From positions 79,717 through 143,716 of the forward strand of contig CABMDC010000007.1 of assembly GCA_902384795.1 (NCBI GenBank): 64,000 nucleotides of DNA. The letters are read 5' to 3'. Positions 22,143 through 30,690 of the stretch are shown in pieces. This DNA is from Candidatus Gugararchaeum adminiculabundum. Lineage in GTDB: Archaea; Micrarchaeota; Micrarchaeia; Burarchaeales; Gugararchaeaceae. Below the pieces are notes generated by a model. That model was not told the origin of the DNA, did not search any database, and saw only the letters and a program-made list of their open reading frames with translations. A program made the position numbers and the translations under genes. Positions within the stretch are counted from its first letter, which is position 1. Each line of letters opens with the position of its first letter.

Positions 22143-23423
22143 TTACAGGAACCTGTGCCCGAGCAGCATCACGTCGCGGTAGGAGATCGCGCCCATCAGC
22201 TTGTTGTTCTCATCAAGCACTGGTATTGCGCGGAACCCGTATCTTTTGAAAATTTCAGAAGCGTCCTTCAGCGTGTTGCTGGTGAGCACATGCTCCATGT
22301 TCGCGGTCATCACTTCGCTGAGCAGGGCCGATTCGTTCGCCTTGAGCAGCTCCTTGATGTCCAGGACCCCGAGAAGCTTGTCATCATCGTCAACTATGTA
22401 CAGGTACATGACTATGTCCTTGCCCTGCGCCAGCTTCTGGAATTCCCTGCGCGCCTGGAAAATTGTCTTGTTGGAAGGGACGCGGATGATTTTGTTGGTC
22501 GCGAAATTGACCACTTTCTCATCCTGCTTTTCCAGGATGGATTTGATTTTCTTCGCATTCTCGGGCGCGAGCAATTTGAGGATCACCTTGGCATCCGCCC
22601 AGGGAAGCACTGAAAGAACGTCTGCCGCCTGCCCGGGAGTCATCTCATTGATCAGCTTGGCGACTTTTTCCTTCTTCAGCGAATAGACGATTTCCCTCTG
22701 CACATTGGGATTGATTTCCTCCAGCGTGTCGGAAGCGATGCCCGCATCAAGCTCGTTCATGAGCAGCACCCGGTGCTCGTTGTCCATTTCCTCGAGCACG
22801 TCCGCCAGATCAACGGGCTCCAGGTTGGATAGTTTGTCCTTCAATACCTTGAGCTTGACATCCCCGCCAAAGCTGCTGATATTCGTGGGCAGCGGTTGCA
22901 CATAGGCCCAGGAGATTGTCTTGTCCTTGAATTTGTCCGCAATGCCTGCGAAGAAATTTCCCAGGAAGCGGAGATGCAGGCGGCGGAGGAGGCCATAGCC
23001 CCCGAAATCCACGCCGCTCACGTACAGCTTGCCGCCCTTGAGTATGAGGTTTATGTCATAGACCATTTCCACCTCATGGTCTTCCATGTCAAGCACTTTC
23101 TTGTCCAGGATGTGGTCCTTGAGCAGGACCGCGTTGTCTGCCGGGACTCCTTCGTATTTTTCAATTTTCTCGATGTCCACTGCGGCTTCGCGGTCTTTCA
23201 GGGAAACGACCTTGTCCCAGGGGACGATGAGCGAAGGGTCGCCGAATGAGCGCGTGACATAGAGGTGCGTGACTTCGGGAAGCTTTCCGCTTTCGACTAT
23301 TATCAGGTCGGCGAGCTTGCCGATTTTCTTTCCTGAAAGGAAAACTCCGTTGCCGATTATTTCGCTGAGAGCGTAGGTGCCCTTGAAATTCTTGTTTTCG
23401 GATTTTGAATTTTGATCAGTCAT
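22143..23423 (-). CDS. Cytosolic PRC-barrel / MgtE-N / CBS-pair sensor protein
   Basis: 426 residues, no membrane helices. N-terminal PRC-barrel-like domain (KKIGKLADLIIVESGKLPEV), middle MgtE intracellular N-domain (LEPVDLADVLEEMDNEHRV, INEMTPGQAADVLSVLPWAD) and a C-terminal CBS pair (FQKLAQGKDIVMYLYIVDDD, GFRAIPVLDENNKLMGAISYR). In MgtE the same N and CBS domains sense Mg2+ and gate the channel; here the channel is absent. The gene is third in a minus-strand group after an Nramp-type transporter, so it probably regulates that transporter in response to Mg2+ or another divalent ion. Start ATG 23423 preferred over TTG 23432. Confidence 0.85.
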   Translation of the reverse strand: MTDQNSKSENKNFKGTYALSEIIGNGVFLSGKKIGKLADLIIVESGKLPEVTHLYVTRSFGDPSLIVPWDKVVSLKDREAAVDIEKIEKYEGVPADNAVLLKDHILDKKVLDMEDHEVEMVYDINLILKGGKLYVSGVDFGGYGLLRRLHLRFLGNFFAGIADKFKDKTISWAYVQPLPTNISSFGGDVKLKVLKDKLSNLEPVDLADVLEEMDNEHRVLLMNELDAGIASDTLEEINPNVQREIVYSLKKEKVAKLINEMTPGQAADVLSVLPWADAKVILKLLAPENAKKIKSILEKQDEKVVNFATNKIIRVPSNKTIFQARREFQKLAQGKDIVMYLYIVDDDDKLLGVLDIKELLKANESALLSEVMTANMEHVLTSNTLKDASEIFKRYGFRAIPVLDENNKLMGAISYRDVMLLGHRFL

Positions 23424-23475
23424 AATTGACAACTCGCGTTTTCTTTTTCATTAATTTTCTCGTTTTTCTTTTCAT

Positions 23476-23664
23476 TCATTTTAGCAATGTTACGAACTTA
23501 TAGCCCAATAATAGCACGAGCAATATTAAATATAGGCGCAGGAACAGGAGCGCGATTTTCACCCCGCGCGTCATCCTTATGCGCGGAGTCGCGTATTTCC
23601 TGTTGATTTCGCGCACCTTGTCGCGCAGGTTTTCGTACATTTCAGTTATGAATTCCAATACCAT
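23476..23664 (-). CDS. Small single-helix membrane protein, 62 aa
   Basis: A basic N-terminal half (NLRDKVREINRKYATPRIRM) and one hydrophobic helix (VKIALLFLRLYLILLVLLLGY). It lies 22 bases after the transporter stop and before the MgtE-N/CBS gene, so it may be a subunit or adaptor of that pair. No family recognised. Confidence 0.55.
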   Translation of the reverse strand: MVLEFITEMYENLRDKVREINRKYATPRIRMTRGVKIALLFLRLYLILLVLLLGYKFVTLLK

Positions 23665-23686
23665 GTTTTACACCGTTTTCATCATT

Positions 23687-24958
23687 TCACTTGAATAAAT
23701 CCGGGAATAATGCGCTAATCCCGTAGAGCGTGGACAATATTATAATGGAGCCGATTATCACTGTGCTGATGATATTCTGGAAAAGCGAATTCTTGTATTT
23801 GCCCATGAGTTCCTCGTTGTTGAGCAGCAGGAGCAGGAAAACCAAAGCTGCGGGCAGGAGAGTGACTGCGATTACCTGAACGAATAATGTGATGAGAACC
23901 AGGGGCGCGTTTGGAATTAGCACCACCAATCCTGCGGTGAGAATTGCGAATGCATAGCTCGCGTAGAACCACGGCGCTTCCTTCACCCTGTGGTTGAGCG
24001 AGTGCGCCCAGCCAAACACTTCACCGAATGCCCAGGAGGAAGCGAGTGAAATGCAAATCGCCCCTAGGAAGCCGGCGTTGAATAGCCCGATGGCAAGAAG
24101 AGTGCCCAGGTATTTGTCAGTTGCCATGAGCGCGATTGATGCCTGGGCGGCACTGTCGATGTTCATGCCCCTAAGAACTGTGCCGGTCACTATTACGCAG
24201 AAGATGGCTACGAGAACCGTGAAAACCGAGCCGATGAGCGTATCGAATTTGCCCCAGGGGATGTCCTTTTCCCTCATTCCCTTATCGACAACTGCGCTCT
24301 GCTGGAAGAAAATCATCCAGGGCGCGATGGTGGTTCCGATGTTCGCCATCAGGAAAAAGAAGAGCGCGTTGGTGAAGCCGTCTGCCGGGAGATGGGGGAT
24401 TATTCCCTGGTTAAGCACCGCGGAAACAGAGGGGTGGACCATGAACGCGAGCGGGATGTAAATCAGGTTCAGGCTGCAGAAAAGGAATGCGATTTTTTCC
24501 CAGGTCCAGTATTTACCCTGCAAAACCATCAATGTCATGACTGCGCAAACCACTAGGATGGTGATGATCGGCGGAATGCCGAAAATTCCCAGGGCAGCGG
24601 TCATGCCAATGAATTCCGTGACTAAGGTGAGCCAGTTTACCAGAATTAAATCTAGGAATGAAAACCAGCCCCAGAATGGGCCGAATGCGTCGAAAATTGC
24701 CTCGGCATGGCCGCGCTTGGTGACAGCGCCGAGCCGCACGGTCATCTCCTGAACGTAATAGGCGACCGGGAGAAGGAGAACGAGGAACCAGATTAAATCA
24801 TAGCCGTATTTTGCGCCCGTTGCCGCGTAAGTGGTAATGCCTCCTGCATCATTGTCAGCGAGCATCACTATTAGTCCGGGCCCTGCGAGAATCAGATATA
24901 ATTTTAGGGCTTTCGCGAACCGGCGGTACTTGTAGAATAAGTTTGACAGGAAATCCAT
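23687..24958 (-). CDS. Nramp-superfamily transporter, NRMT-like (probable Mg2+ transporter)
   Basis: 423 residues, about 11 membrane helices. The first helix motif is ADNDAGGITTY instead of the DPGN of classical Nramp Mn2+/Fe2+ transporters, and the helix 6 motif is IGTTIAPWMIFFQQ instead of A-M-P-H. Both changes are those of the Nramp-related Mg2+ transporters (NRMT). The pairing with an MgtE-N/CBS protein downstream agrees with Mg2+ as substrate. ATG 24958 is preceded by GGGGG at the proper distance; the ORF-track start 24973 is a GTG without such a site. Confidence 0.85.
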   Translation of the reverse strand: MDFLSNLFYKYRRFAKALKLYLILAGPGLIVMLADNDAGGITTYAATGAKYGYDLIWFLVLLLPVAYYVQEMTVRLGAVTKRGHAEAIFDAFGPFWGWFSFLDLILVNWLTLVTEFIGMTAALGIFGIPPIITILVVCAVMTLMVLQGKYWTWEKIAFLFCSLNLIYIPLAFMVHPSVSAVLNQGIIPHLPADGFTNALFFFLMANIGTTIAPWMIFFQQSAVVDKGMREKDIPWGKFDTLIGSVFTVLVAIFCVIVTGTVLRGMNIDSAAQASIALMATDKYLGTLLAIGLFNAGFLGAICISLASSWAFGEVFGWAHSLNHRVKEAPWFYASYAFAILTAGLVVLIPNAPLVLITLFVQVIAVTLLPAALVFLLLLLNNEELMGKYKNSLFQNIISTVIIGSIIILSTLYGISALFPDLFK

Positions 24959-25086
24959 GCAGCTTTCCCCCACATTTTGCAGGATTATTGGCTTGCAAGG
25001 TTTTCAGAGCCAATCCTTATAATTGGTTTGGGGCGATTCTGACCCGCAAAAAGATTTTTTAACTGCAGGTTGCCATATAGAGAGAC

Positions 25087-25941
25087 GTGCGAGCACTAAA
25101 AGGCCAGGCCTCCTTGGAACAATTGTTGATTACGGGACTCGCGCTCTCGCTGGTTGTGGTATTTTTTGTTTTTGCGCTTAATTTTTCCAGCGACAATGTG
25201 CGCTCGTCCCAGGCAAAGGATGCGATTGACAAGCTCGGAAAAGCCGCTGATTATGTGTATGCGCTGGGCCCGAACGCCAAGGAAACCGTGCGCGTGAATT
25301 TACCTGAGGGAGTTCGATTTGTGAATATTTCAGGCAACAGGATTTGGCTGCGCGTTTCTTTGCAGAGCGGGGATGCGGATTTTTTTGCAACCACCAGGGG
25401 AACTGTGATTGGAAGCCTGCCGGATATCTCCGGCCAGCAGGATGTGAAACTGGCGGTTGACAACAACGGGAATGTGCTGATTGGGAATACCTTGATTACC
25501 TGTTCTCCGAGCTCTGTGACCGTGAGCATTGCACAGGGGGGAAGTGGGAGCAGCTCAGTTACTATTGCCAATGTGGGGGCAGCGCAGATTACCGGGATTG
25601 CTGCAACTCTCTCCGGAAATTTGGGAAGCATGGCGAGCTTAACTCCGCCTGCTGCAACGCTTAATGTGGGCGCGAGCTCGCCGGTTGGAATTAGTTTTAG
25701 CGTGCCCGGAGCGCAGGCGACTGGCACCTATTCTGGAAATGTTCTGGTAAGTGGAAGCGGAAACGCGCAGTGCAGTTCGAGCGTGACGCTTTTTGTAACA
25801 AGGGCGGGCGGAGCCGATGCAACTGGGCCGACTGTGAGCGGAATCGTCACCTACCCTGCGAGCGCGAACACGACCACTGCGATTACAGTGAACGCGACCG
25901 GAAGCGATGTTGCAACCGGGAATTCCCCCATTGCGAACTGA
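25087..25941 (+). CDS. Pilin-like Ig-repeat surface protein, N-terminal part up to an in-frame TGA
   Basis: Starts at GTG 25087, about 25 nt after a GATTTTTTAACTG box. The N-terminus has a class III signal peptide (KGQASLEQLLITGLALSLVV): cleavage after Gly, then a hydrophobic assembly helix. After residue about 150 come beta-rich domains, and from about residue 240 the first of four Ig-like repeats (ADATGPTVSGIVTYPASANT). The frame stops at TGA 25939-25941 in the middle of repeat 1, at the position where the other repeats have a Cys codon, and continues in the same frame to 27708. Treated as one gene of 873 sense codons broken by one stop. Confidence 0.85.
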   Translation: MRALKGQASLEQLLITGLALSLVVVFFVFALNFSSDNVRSSQAKDAIDKLGKAADYVYALGPNAKETVRVNLPEGVRFVNISGNRIWLRVSLQSGDADFFATTRGTVIGSLPDISGQQDVKLAVDNNGNVLIGNTLITCSPSSVTVSIAQGGSGSSSVTIANVGAAQITGIAATLSGNLGSMASLTPPAATLNVGASSPVGISFSVPGAQATGTYSGNVLVSGSGNAQCSSSVTLFVTRAGGADATGPTVSGIVTYPASANTTTAITVNATGSDVATGNSPIAN

Positions 25942-27708
25942 CAGCTGGAACTGGATTATTCAGGAGTCTGGAATGACATGGGCGCCTATGATGGCGCGTA
26001 CAATTCACCTGCTGAAATTGCAACCTATTCGCTGGGATTGCTGGGCGCAGGAAGCCACACGATTAATATTAGATGCACGGATTCTGCCGGCAATACGGGC
26101 GCGTCAACAAGCGCAAGCATAACTGTGACTGGGCCGGCTGCGGCTGACACTACCGGGCCGGTGGTGAGCAATGTGGTTGTTTATCCTGGCACGATTTACA
26201 CGACCAGCACGATTATTGTGAACGCGACCGGAAGCGATGCGAGCACAGGAAACAGCAATATTTCAACTTGCCAATTGCAGGTGGATGGAGGAAGCTGGAA
26301 CACTATGACTGCGATTGGGGGAACTGCGTACAATACCAATGTGACCGTGAATGTCAGCTACACGGTTGGAACACTTTCGTGTGGAATTCACTATCTAAAT
26401 ATCAGATGCACGGATTCGGCAAGCAATACTGGAGCAACATCCAGCACTCCGATTGCGGTGAATGTGATTGTGGGAGATACGCAGCCGCCTATTGTCACGA
26501 GCCTAAGCGTTGGGCCGAGCGTAAAACAGACCACAACAGTGATTACTGTGAACGCAACTGGAAGCGACTTGACAACCGGAAACAGCAACATAACCTCGTG
26601 CGAATTGCAAGTGGATTCAGGAAGCTGGAATATCATGACCGCGGTTGGCAGCGCATACGGAACCAATGTGACCCAGACTGTGAATTACAGCGTTGGAACC
26701 CTGGGCCCTGGCGGGCACACTGTCAGCGTGAGGTGCACTGACTCGGCTTCGCTTACTGGAACTGCAAACACAACGAGCATAACTGTAGCCGATGGGACAG
26801 GGCCGATTGTCACAAGCCTGGCAATCGGGCCAAGCAGCATTCAGGCCACCACGGTGATTAGGGTGAATGCGACTGGAAGCGATGCCACAACTGGAGGGAG
26901 CAATATTTCGCTGTGCCAATTGCAGGTGGATGGAGGCGCGTGGAATGCCATGGCCGCCTATGGCGGCTCGTACAACACGCAGATAACTCAAAATGCGAAT
27001 TACAGTGTTGGAACATTGAGCACAGGAAGCCACACCATTGGAGTAAGGTGCAATGACAGCTCGAACAATTTCGGGGCAACCAATTCCACTAGCATAACTG
27101 TGGAGAAAGGCATGGTGATCATAACGCTCACATCGACTCCGAATGCGAACGAGGTGGCGTGGATAAATTATATCAATGCGCACACTTCACCCTCGGGCTA
27201 TGACTGGAGCCTGGACAATGTCAGCGTTGCGCAGGTCACTGGAGGGACGGTGGATATCACCGGGTACAAGATTGTGGTATTGGCAGATGCCCCGGCATCA
27301 AATGTTGCGCTCTACACGCAACTGAATAACTATGCGAACAGCGGAAATTATGTGGTGCTGCTCGGAGCGGCATTGACAAATGGGCCGCTCCAGCTCGGAA
27401 TTGCGACCGCAACATGCACTTCAGCGAGCTCGAAAACGCAAACCCCGAGGACTGCGCATTATATTGATACGGGTTACACAATCGGAACCGCATACACCAT
27501 GCACAGCGCGAACAGGGCGATTTACTACTGTACCACATTCACTGGCGCAACAAACATATCAACGGAAGCAGGAGGGGCAACGCGCATATCCATTGGCGAC
27601 GCCAGCCACAGGCTGATCAATGGTGAGACCGCCACTGCCGCATTCAGCACTGACGGGGATATTTGGATGGCGCGCGTGCTGGATTACGCGATTGCCAACT
27701 CGAACTGA
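25942..27708 (+). CDS. Pilin-like Ig-repeat surface protein, continuation after the TGA
   Basis: Same frame as 25087-25941; the first in-frame ATG is 25978. It holds the rest of repeat 1 and repeats 2-4 of about 105 residues. Each has VNATGSD.(T/S)TG.SN, a Cys in (T/S/L)CQLQVD or SCELQVD, SVGTL..G.H and a second Cys in RC.DS; the two cysteines probably form a disulfide. The C-terminal 190 residues (MVIITLTSTPNANEVAWINY onward) are a separate alpha/beta domain resembling ThuA/glutamine-amidotransferase-like extracellular domains. Role: a pilus-associated adhesin or tip protein, first gene of the pilus operon. Confidence 0.8.
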   Translation, partial: QLELDYSGVWNDMGAYDGAYNSPAEIATYSLGLLGAGSHTINIRCTDSAGNTGASTSASITVTGPAAADTTGPVVSNVVVYPGTIYTTSTIIVNATGSDASTGNSNISTCQLQVDGGSWNTMTAIGGTAYNTNVTVNVSYTVGTLSCGIHYLNIRCTDSASNTGATSSTPIAVNVIVGDTQPPIVTSLSVGPSVKQTTTVITVNATGSDLTTGNSNITSCELQVDSGSWNIMTAVGSAYGTNVTQTVNYSVGTLGPGGHTVSVRCTDSASLTGTANTTSITVADGTGPIVTSLAIGPSSIQATTVIRVNATGSDATTGGSNISLCQLQVDGGAWNAMAAYGGSYNTQITQNANYSVGTLSTGSHTIGVRCNDSSNNFGATNSTSITVEKGMVIITLTSTPNANEVAWINYINAHTSPSGYDWSLDNVSVAQVTGGTVDITGYKIVVLADAPASNVALYTQLNNYANSGNYVVLLGAALTNGPLQLGIATATCTSASSKTQTPRTAHYIDTGYTIGTAYTMHSANRAIYYCTTFTGATNISTEAGGATRISIGDASHRLINGETATAAFSTDGDIWMARVLDYAIANSN

Positions 27709-27748
27709 TTAGAATAGCTGGAACTCACAACTGACTTGAGCTGATGGG

Positions 27749-28174
27749 ATGGAAAAAATGAAAGCGCAGGCAGGGATTGAATTTCTCATTATGGCGGGCA
27801 TCATGCTCGTGCTTTTCGCGTTCTGCGTAATGATTTACGTGATGGAGAATGATGAGGCTGCGAACTGGAATGATGCGCTGGAAGCGGACAGCATCTGCTT
27901 CCGTGTTTCCTCGGCCATTAATTCGTTCGCATCACTGGGGGCGAGTGACACTAACTCGACCTACTGGTTTAGCCTGCCACCCTATGTTAATTACAAAAGT
28001 TATTCGGTGAGAGTTGCGGGCAACGCAATGCTGGTGACTGTTGACTATGGAACAGGGGCGGTGGGGTGCAGACTGCAGACCAAGAATATTGCCAATTCCA
28101 CTGGCAGCAATGTTTTCATAATGGCCACGAATGCGACCATGAAAAATAATGGAGGGGCATTAGTTGTATCGTAA
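27749..28174 (+). CDS. Type IV pilin-like protein
   Basis: 141 residues. Class III signal peptide MKAQAGIEFLIMAGIMLVLF: the A|QAGIEF site is followed by a hydrophobic helix. The remaining domain has two cysteines (ICFRVSS, GCRLQT). It would be processed by the prepilin peptidase and assembled in the pilus as a minor subunit. It is followed with overlap by the next pilin-like gene. Confidence 0.8.
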   Translation: MEKMKAQAGIEFLIMAGIMLVLFAFCVMIYVMENDEAANWNDALEADSICFRVSSAINSFASLGASDTNSTYWFSLPPYVNYKSYSVRVAGNAMLVTVDYGTGAVGCRLQTKNIANSTGSNVFIMATNATMKNNGGALVVS

Positions 28175-28190
28175 AAATGAAGTGAAAACA

Positions 28191-28715
28191 ATGGCGCGAA
28201 AAAGCGCGAGGCACAGGAAAGCCCTTGGCCAGGTCAACTCGTTTGACACGCTTTCAGCGGTGATAATTTTCGCCATCTGCATAGTGTTCACCACTGTGTT
28301 CTGGACCAACATCAGCTATTCAACGCAGGCGATGGTCGATAGGAACAGGATGGAGTATGCGGCGCTTACTGCTTCGGATATTTTGATGGAGAATACCGGC
28401 ACCCCCGCAGAATGGGAACTTGACCCAACGAACGCGCAGATGCTCGGGCTTGCGGGCGCTGGATCTCCGGGCGTGCTGGGAACGGATAAGATTGGGAATT
28501 TCACTGCAATGAATTACGCGACTTCGAAAAGTTTCCTTGGGCTGGCGGCTGAGGACTATTACTTTTACATTGAGGATTTGAACGGGAATAGATTGTATGC
28601 CAGTGGGAACAATTCGCTCTCCGGGAAGAACTCGGTCACCGTGACTAGGTTCGGAGTTCTGAGCTCGAGTGGCACAACCACAAAGGTTAGGATGAGGCTG
28701 ACGGTTTATGAATAA
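28191..28715 (+). CDS. Pilin-like/pseudopilin protein
   Basis: 174 residues from ATG 28191. N-terminus KALGQVNSFDTLSAVIIFAI is a class III-like peptide, with Gly-Gln at the cleavage position and a following hydrophobic helix. The rest is a secreted domain without cysteines. Start could also be TTG 28164 (overlapping the previous stop). It overlaps the next gene by 8 bases, so the cluster is translationally coupled. Confidence 0.72.
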   Translation: MARKSARHRKALGQVNSFDTLSAVIIFAICIVFTTVFWTNISYSTQAMVDRNRMEYAALTASDILMENTGTPAEWELDPTNAQMLGLAGAGSPGVLGTDKIGNFTAMNYATSKSFLGLAAEDYYFYIEDLNGNRLYASGNNSLSGKNSVTVTRFGVLSSSGTTTKVRMRLTVYE

Positions 28716-29139
28716 AACCACTAGAAATGGGCAGGCGTTTTCCGTTGATGCCATACTCGCAGTGATAGTGCTCGCTGTTTTTCTTTCTGCCATGTATTTC
28801 CTTTCAGCAGAGGCGAACCAGGATTCGTATACCCCTGAGGTGCTGAAAAAAGGGGCGGATGACGCGCTCAGGATGCTGGATAAATCAGGGGATTTGGGAA
28901 GCGTGAACCCGGCGCTGATTAACAGCACCTTGAATGCGAGCTTTTACCAGCAGGCGAGCTGGAAATTTGACGCAAGCTATTACAATTATTCTGGCGGGTT
29001 TGTGAGTGCCGTGAACATTTCGCTCGGAATAGATGATTCGGGCGCAAAGAAAACCGTTTCAGCCCAGAGGGAATTTGTTGTAATGGAAAATGGGGCGGTG
29101 AAGTATTACGGAGTTGCGAGATTGAGGGTGTGGAGATAA
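28708..29139 (+). CDS. Pilin-like/pseudopilin protein
   Basis: 143 residues. N-terminus TTRNGQAFSVDAILAVIVLAVF shows a GQ cleavage site and hydrophobic helix as in its neighbours. The TAA stop shares a base with the ATG of the next gene (TAATG), so translation is coupled. Probable minor pilin. Confidence 0.75.
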   Translation: MNKTTRNGQAFSVDAILAVIVLAVFLSAMYFLSAEANQDSYTPEVLKKGADDALRMLDKSGDLGSVNPALINSTLNASFYQQASWKFDASYYNYSGGFVSAVNISLGIDDSGAKKTVSAQREFVVMENGAVKYYGVARLRVWR

Positions 29140-30023
29140 TGAAAATTAAAAACAAAAAAACCAGGGGGTTTGTAATTTCCATTTCGGTCATGCTGCTAGC
29201 CATTGCCCTGCTCTATTTCGCACTAATCGTTTCCATTTACTCGAATTCCCTGAAGAGCGCGAATGCGGAACTTGCAGGCATTGAAAGAGTGAATAGCCAA
29301 TATGACTCCGCTTCTTATGGAATCAAATCAATCCTTTCAGCCGAACTGGTGAATGTGACAATCGCCCAGTCAACCGGCACAACTGCGAACATTTCATTCA
29401 AGCAGAATTTGTCTGAAACCGCAAGGGCGAGGTATTTCACAGAGGTTGGACGGTTCCAGAGTTTCATCCAGGCGCAGGCAATTGAGGGGAACGTGACAGT
29501 TAATTTGGCGAATGGAGTGAGCGCACCAGTGATTTATGTCAGGCCAGCGAACATAACAGTGAGTTATACTGTGGGCAAGGTTGCCTATTCTCCCCTGAAT
29601 AATGCCTACAGCGCAGGCAGGGTGACGGGTTATAGCCTGCTGATTAAGCTGAACGACAGGCCGACTCCGGGGTTGAACTGGACAACGCTGAACACGCTTT
29701 CCGCATCCGACCCGAATGCCGTGTATTTTCATATAGGGGTGCAGGGAACCAACGGAACTGTTAGTGATACTAAATACCTGGATAAGTACCAGAACAGCAC
29801 CCTGCTGATGCAGAACTCGGGCGGGCAGTCAGTTATCACGGTCCAGGCCAGGTCTCCGGCATATTTGGATGTGAATTACGCGCTGAATCTGAACGGAAGC
29901 ATGGAAACCATTCTCCAACTAAATAACACAGCTACCGTCGAACTGGGCAGCGGAAGCGTTATTAATATCAGCAGGGTAGGAGAAATTGAGAAAACAGGAA
30001 CGGTGATTTTGGTTGAAAGTTAG
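29139..30023 (+). CDS. Membrane-anchored pilus-locus protein
   Basis: 294 residues from ATG 29139, preferred over GTG 29130 because of the TAATG overlap. A single N-terminal membrane helix (GFVISISVMLLAIALLYFAL) and a large extracellular domain with many N-x-S/T sites. It has no clear GQ cleavage site, so it may stay anchored. Position between pilins and the assembly ATPase suggests a pilus assembly or stalk component. Family not recognised. Confidence 0.68.
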   Translation: MKIKNKKTRGFVISISVMLLAIALLYFALIVSIYSNSLKSANAELAGIERVNSQYDSASYGIKSILSAELVNVTIAQSTGTTANISFKQNLSETARARYFTEVGRFQSFIQAQAIEGNVTVNLANGVSAPVIYVRPANITVSYTVGKVAYSPLNNAYSAGRVTGYSLLIKLNDRPTPGLNWTTLNTLSASDPNAVYFHIGVQGTNGTVSDTKYLDKYQNSTLLMQNSGGQSVITVQARSPAYLDVNYALNLNGSMETILQLNNTATVELGSGSVINISRVGEIEKTGTVILVES

Positions 30024-30690
30024 GGATATTATGCACCAGGAGTTTGTCTCGCTGCAGGCAGGGGACAGGCTGGACCAGATACTTAAGTCCTTTGGCGAGA
30101 ACCATGTCACCTCGGCGCCTGTTTTCGATGGAAAGGAATTCGTGGGCATTGTGAGCGATGTGGAGATAGTGAAATTCTTCACCCCGAAAAAATACTTCTT
30201 TTTGTGGAAAAAAGACAAGCCGACCCCGGTGGCCGAAATAATGAAAGTGAGTGCGGCAAAGCTGGTGCGCAAGCCTGAGTTCACGCTAAATGCGGATGAC
30301 CAGTTGTCTGATGTGCTGGACAAGATTTCCAGGAGAAGGGAGTGCCTGCCGGTTTTTGAAAAAGGGACGATGGTAGGACTGGTGCGGGGCAGGGATATTG
30401 TGAATTTCTTCCTCAAGGAGCTCGCCAAGAGCGAGTATAGCGCGAGCGGCAAGCCGGGGATGGAAGAGAAAGACGAGATTGACGTTAATACCGATATTGA
30501 AAAAGTGATGGAGATCATCAACAAGAGAGGGGAGGCTTCGTGCGGAAAAATTTCCAAGGAAACGGGCATACCGGTCAAGTCCGTGGAAAAGCTGTGCGAA
30601 ACCTTGGAAAAGCACCGGCTGATTAAGCTGAGATATTCATTCCTGGGCGGAGTTGTCGCCAGGAGGTTAACCCATGAAAAAGGACGCTAG
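30013..30690 (+). CDS. CBS-pair protein with C-terminal winged-helix domain
   Basis: 225 residues, starting at TTG 30013 and overlapping the previous stop. Two CBS motifs (MHQEFVSLQAGDRLDQILKS, PVFEKGTMVGLVRGRDIVNF) form a Bateman domain that typically binds adenine nucleotides. The C-terminal 65 residues (GEASCGKISKETGIPVKSVE, then CETLEKHRLIKLRYSF) look like a winged-helix. It overlaps the ATPase gene start by 17 bases. It may couple pilus assembly to the energy state; this is inference. Confidence 0.78.
   Translation: MKVRDIMHQEFVSLQAGDRLDQILKSFGENHVTSAPVFDGKEFVGIVSDVEIVKFFTPKKYFFLWKKDKPTPVAEIMKVSAAKLVRKPEFTLNADDQLSDVLDKISRRRECLPVFEKGTMVGLVRGRDIVNFFLKELAKSEYSASGKPGMEEKDEIDVNTDIEKVMEIINKRGEASCGKISKETGIPVKSVEKLCETLEKHRLIKLRYSFLGGVVARRLTHEKGR

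Noticed and set aside
25939-25941. Selenocysteine at the TGA in the Ig-repeat pilin
   Set aside because: The position matches a Cys, but it is an extracellular disulfide position, no Sec machinery is visible, and most archaea lack the pathway; a TGC to TGA change is simpler.
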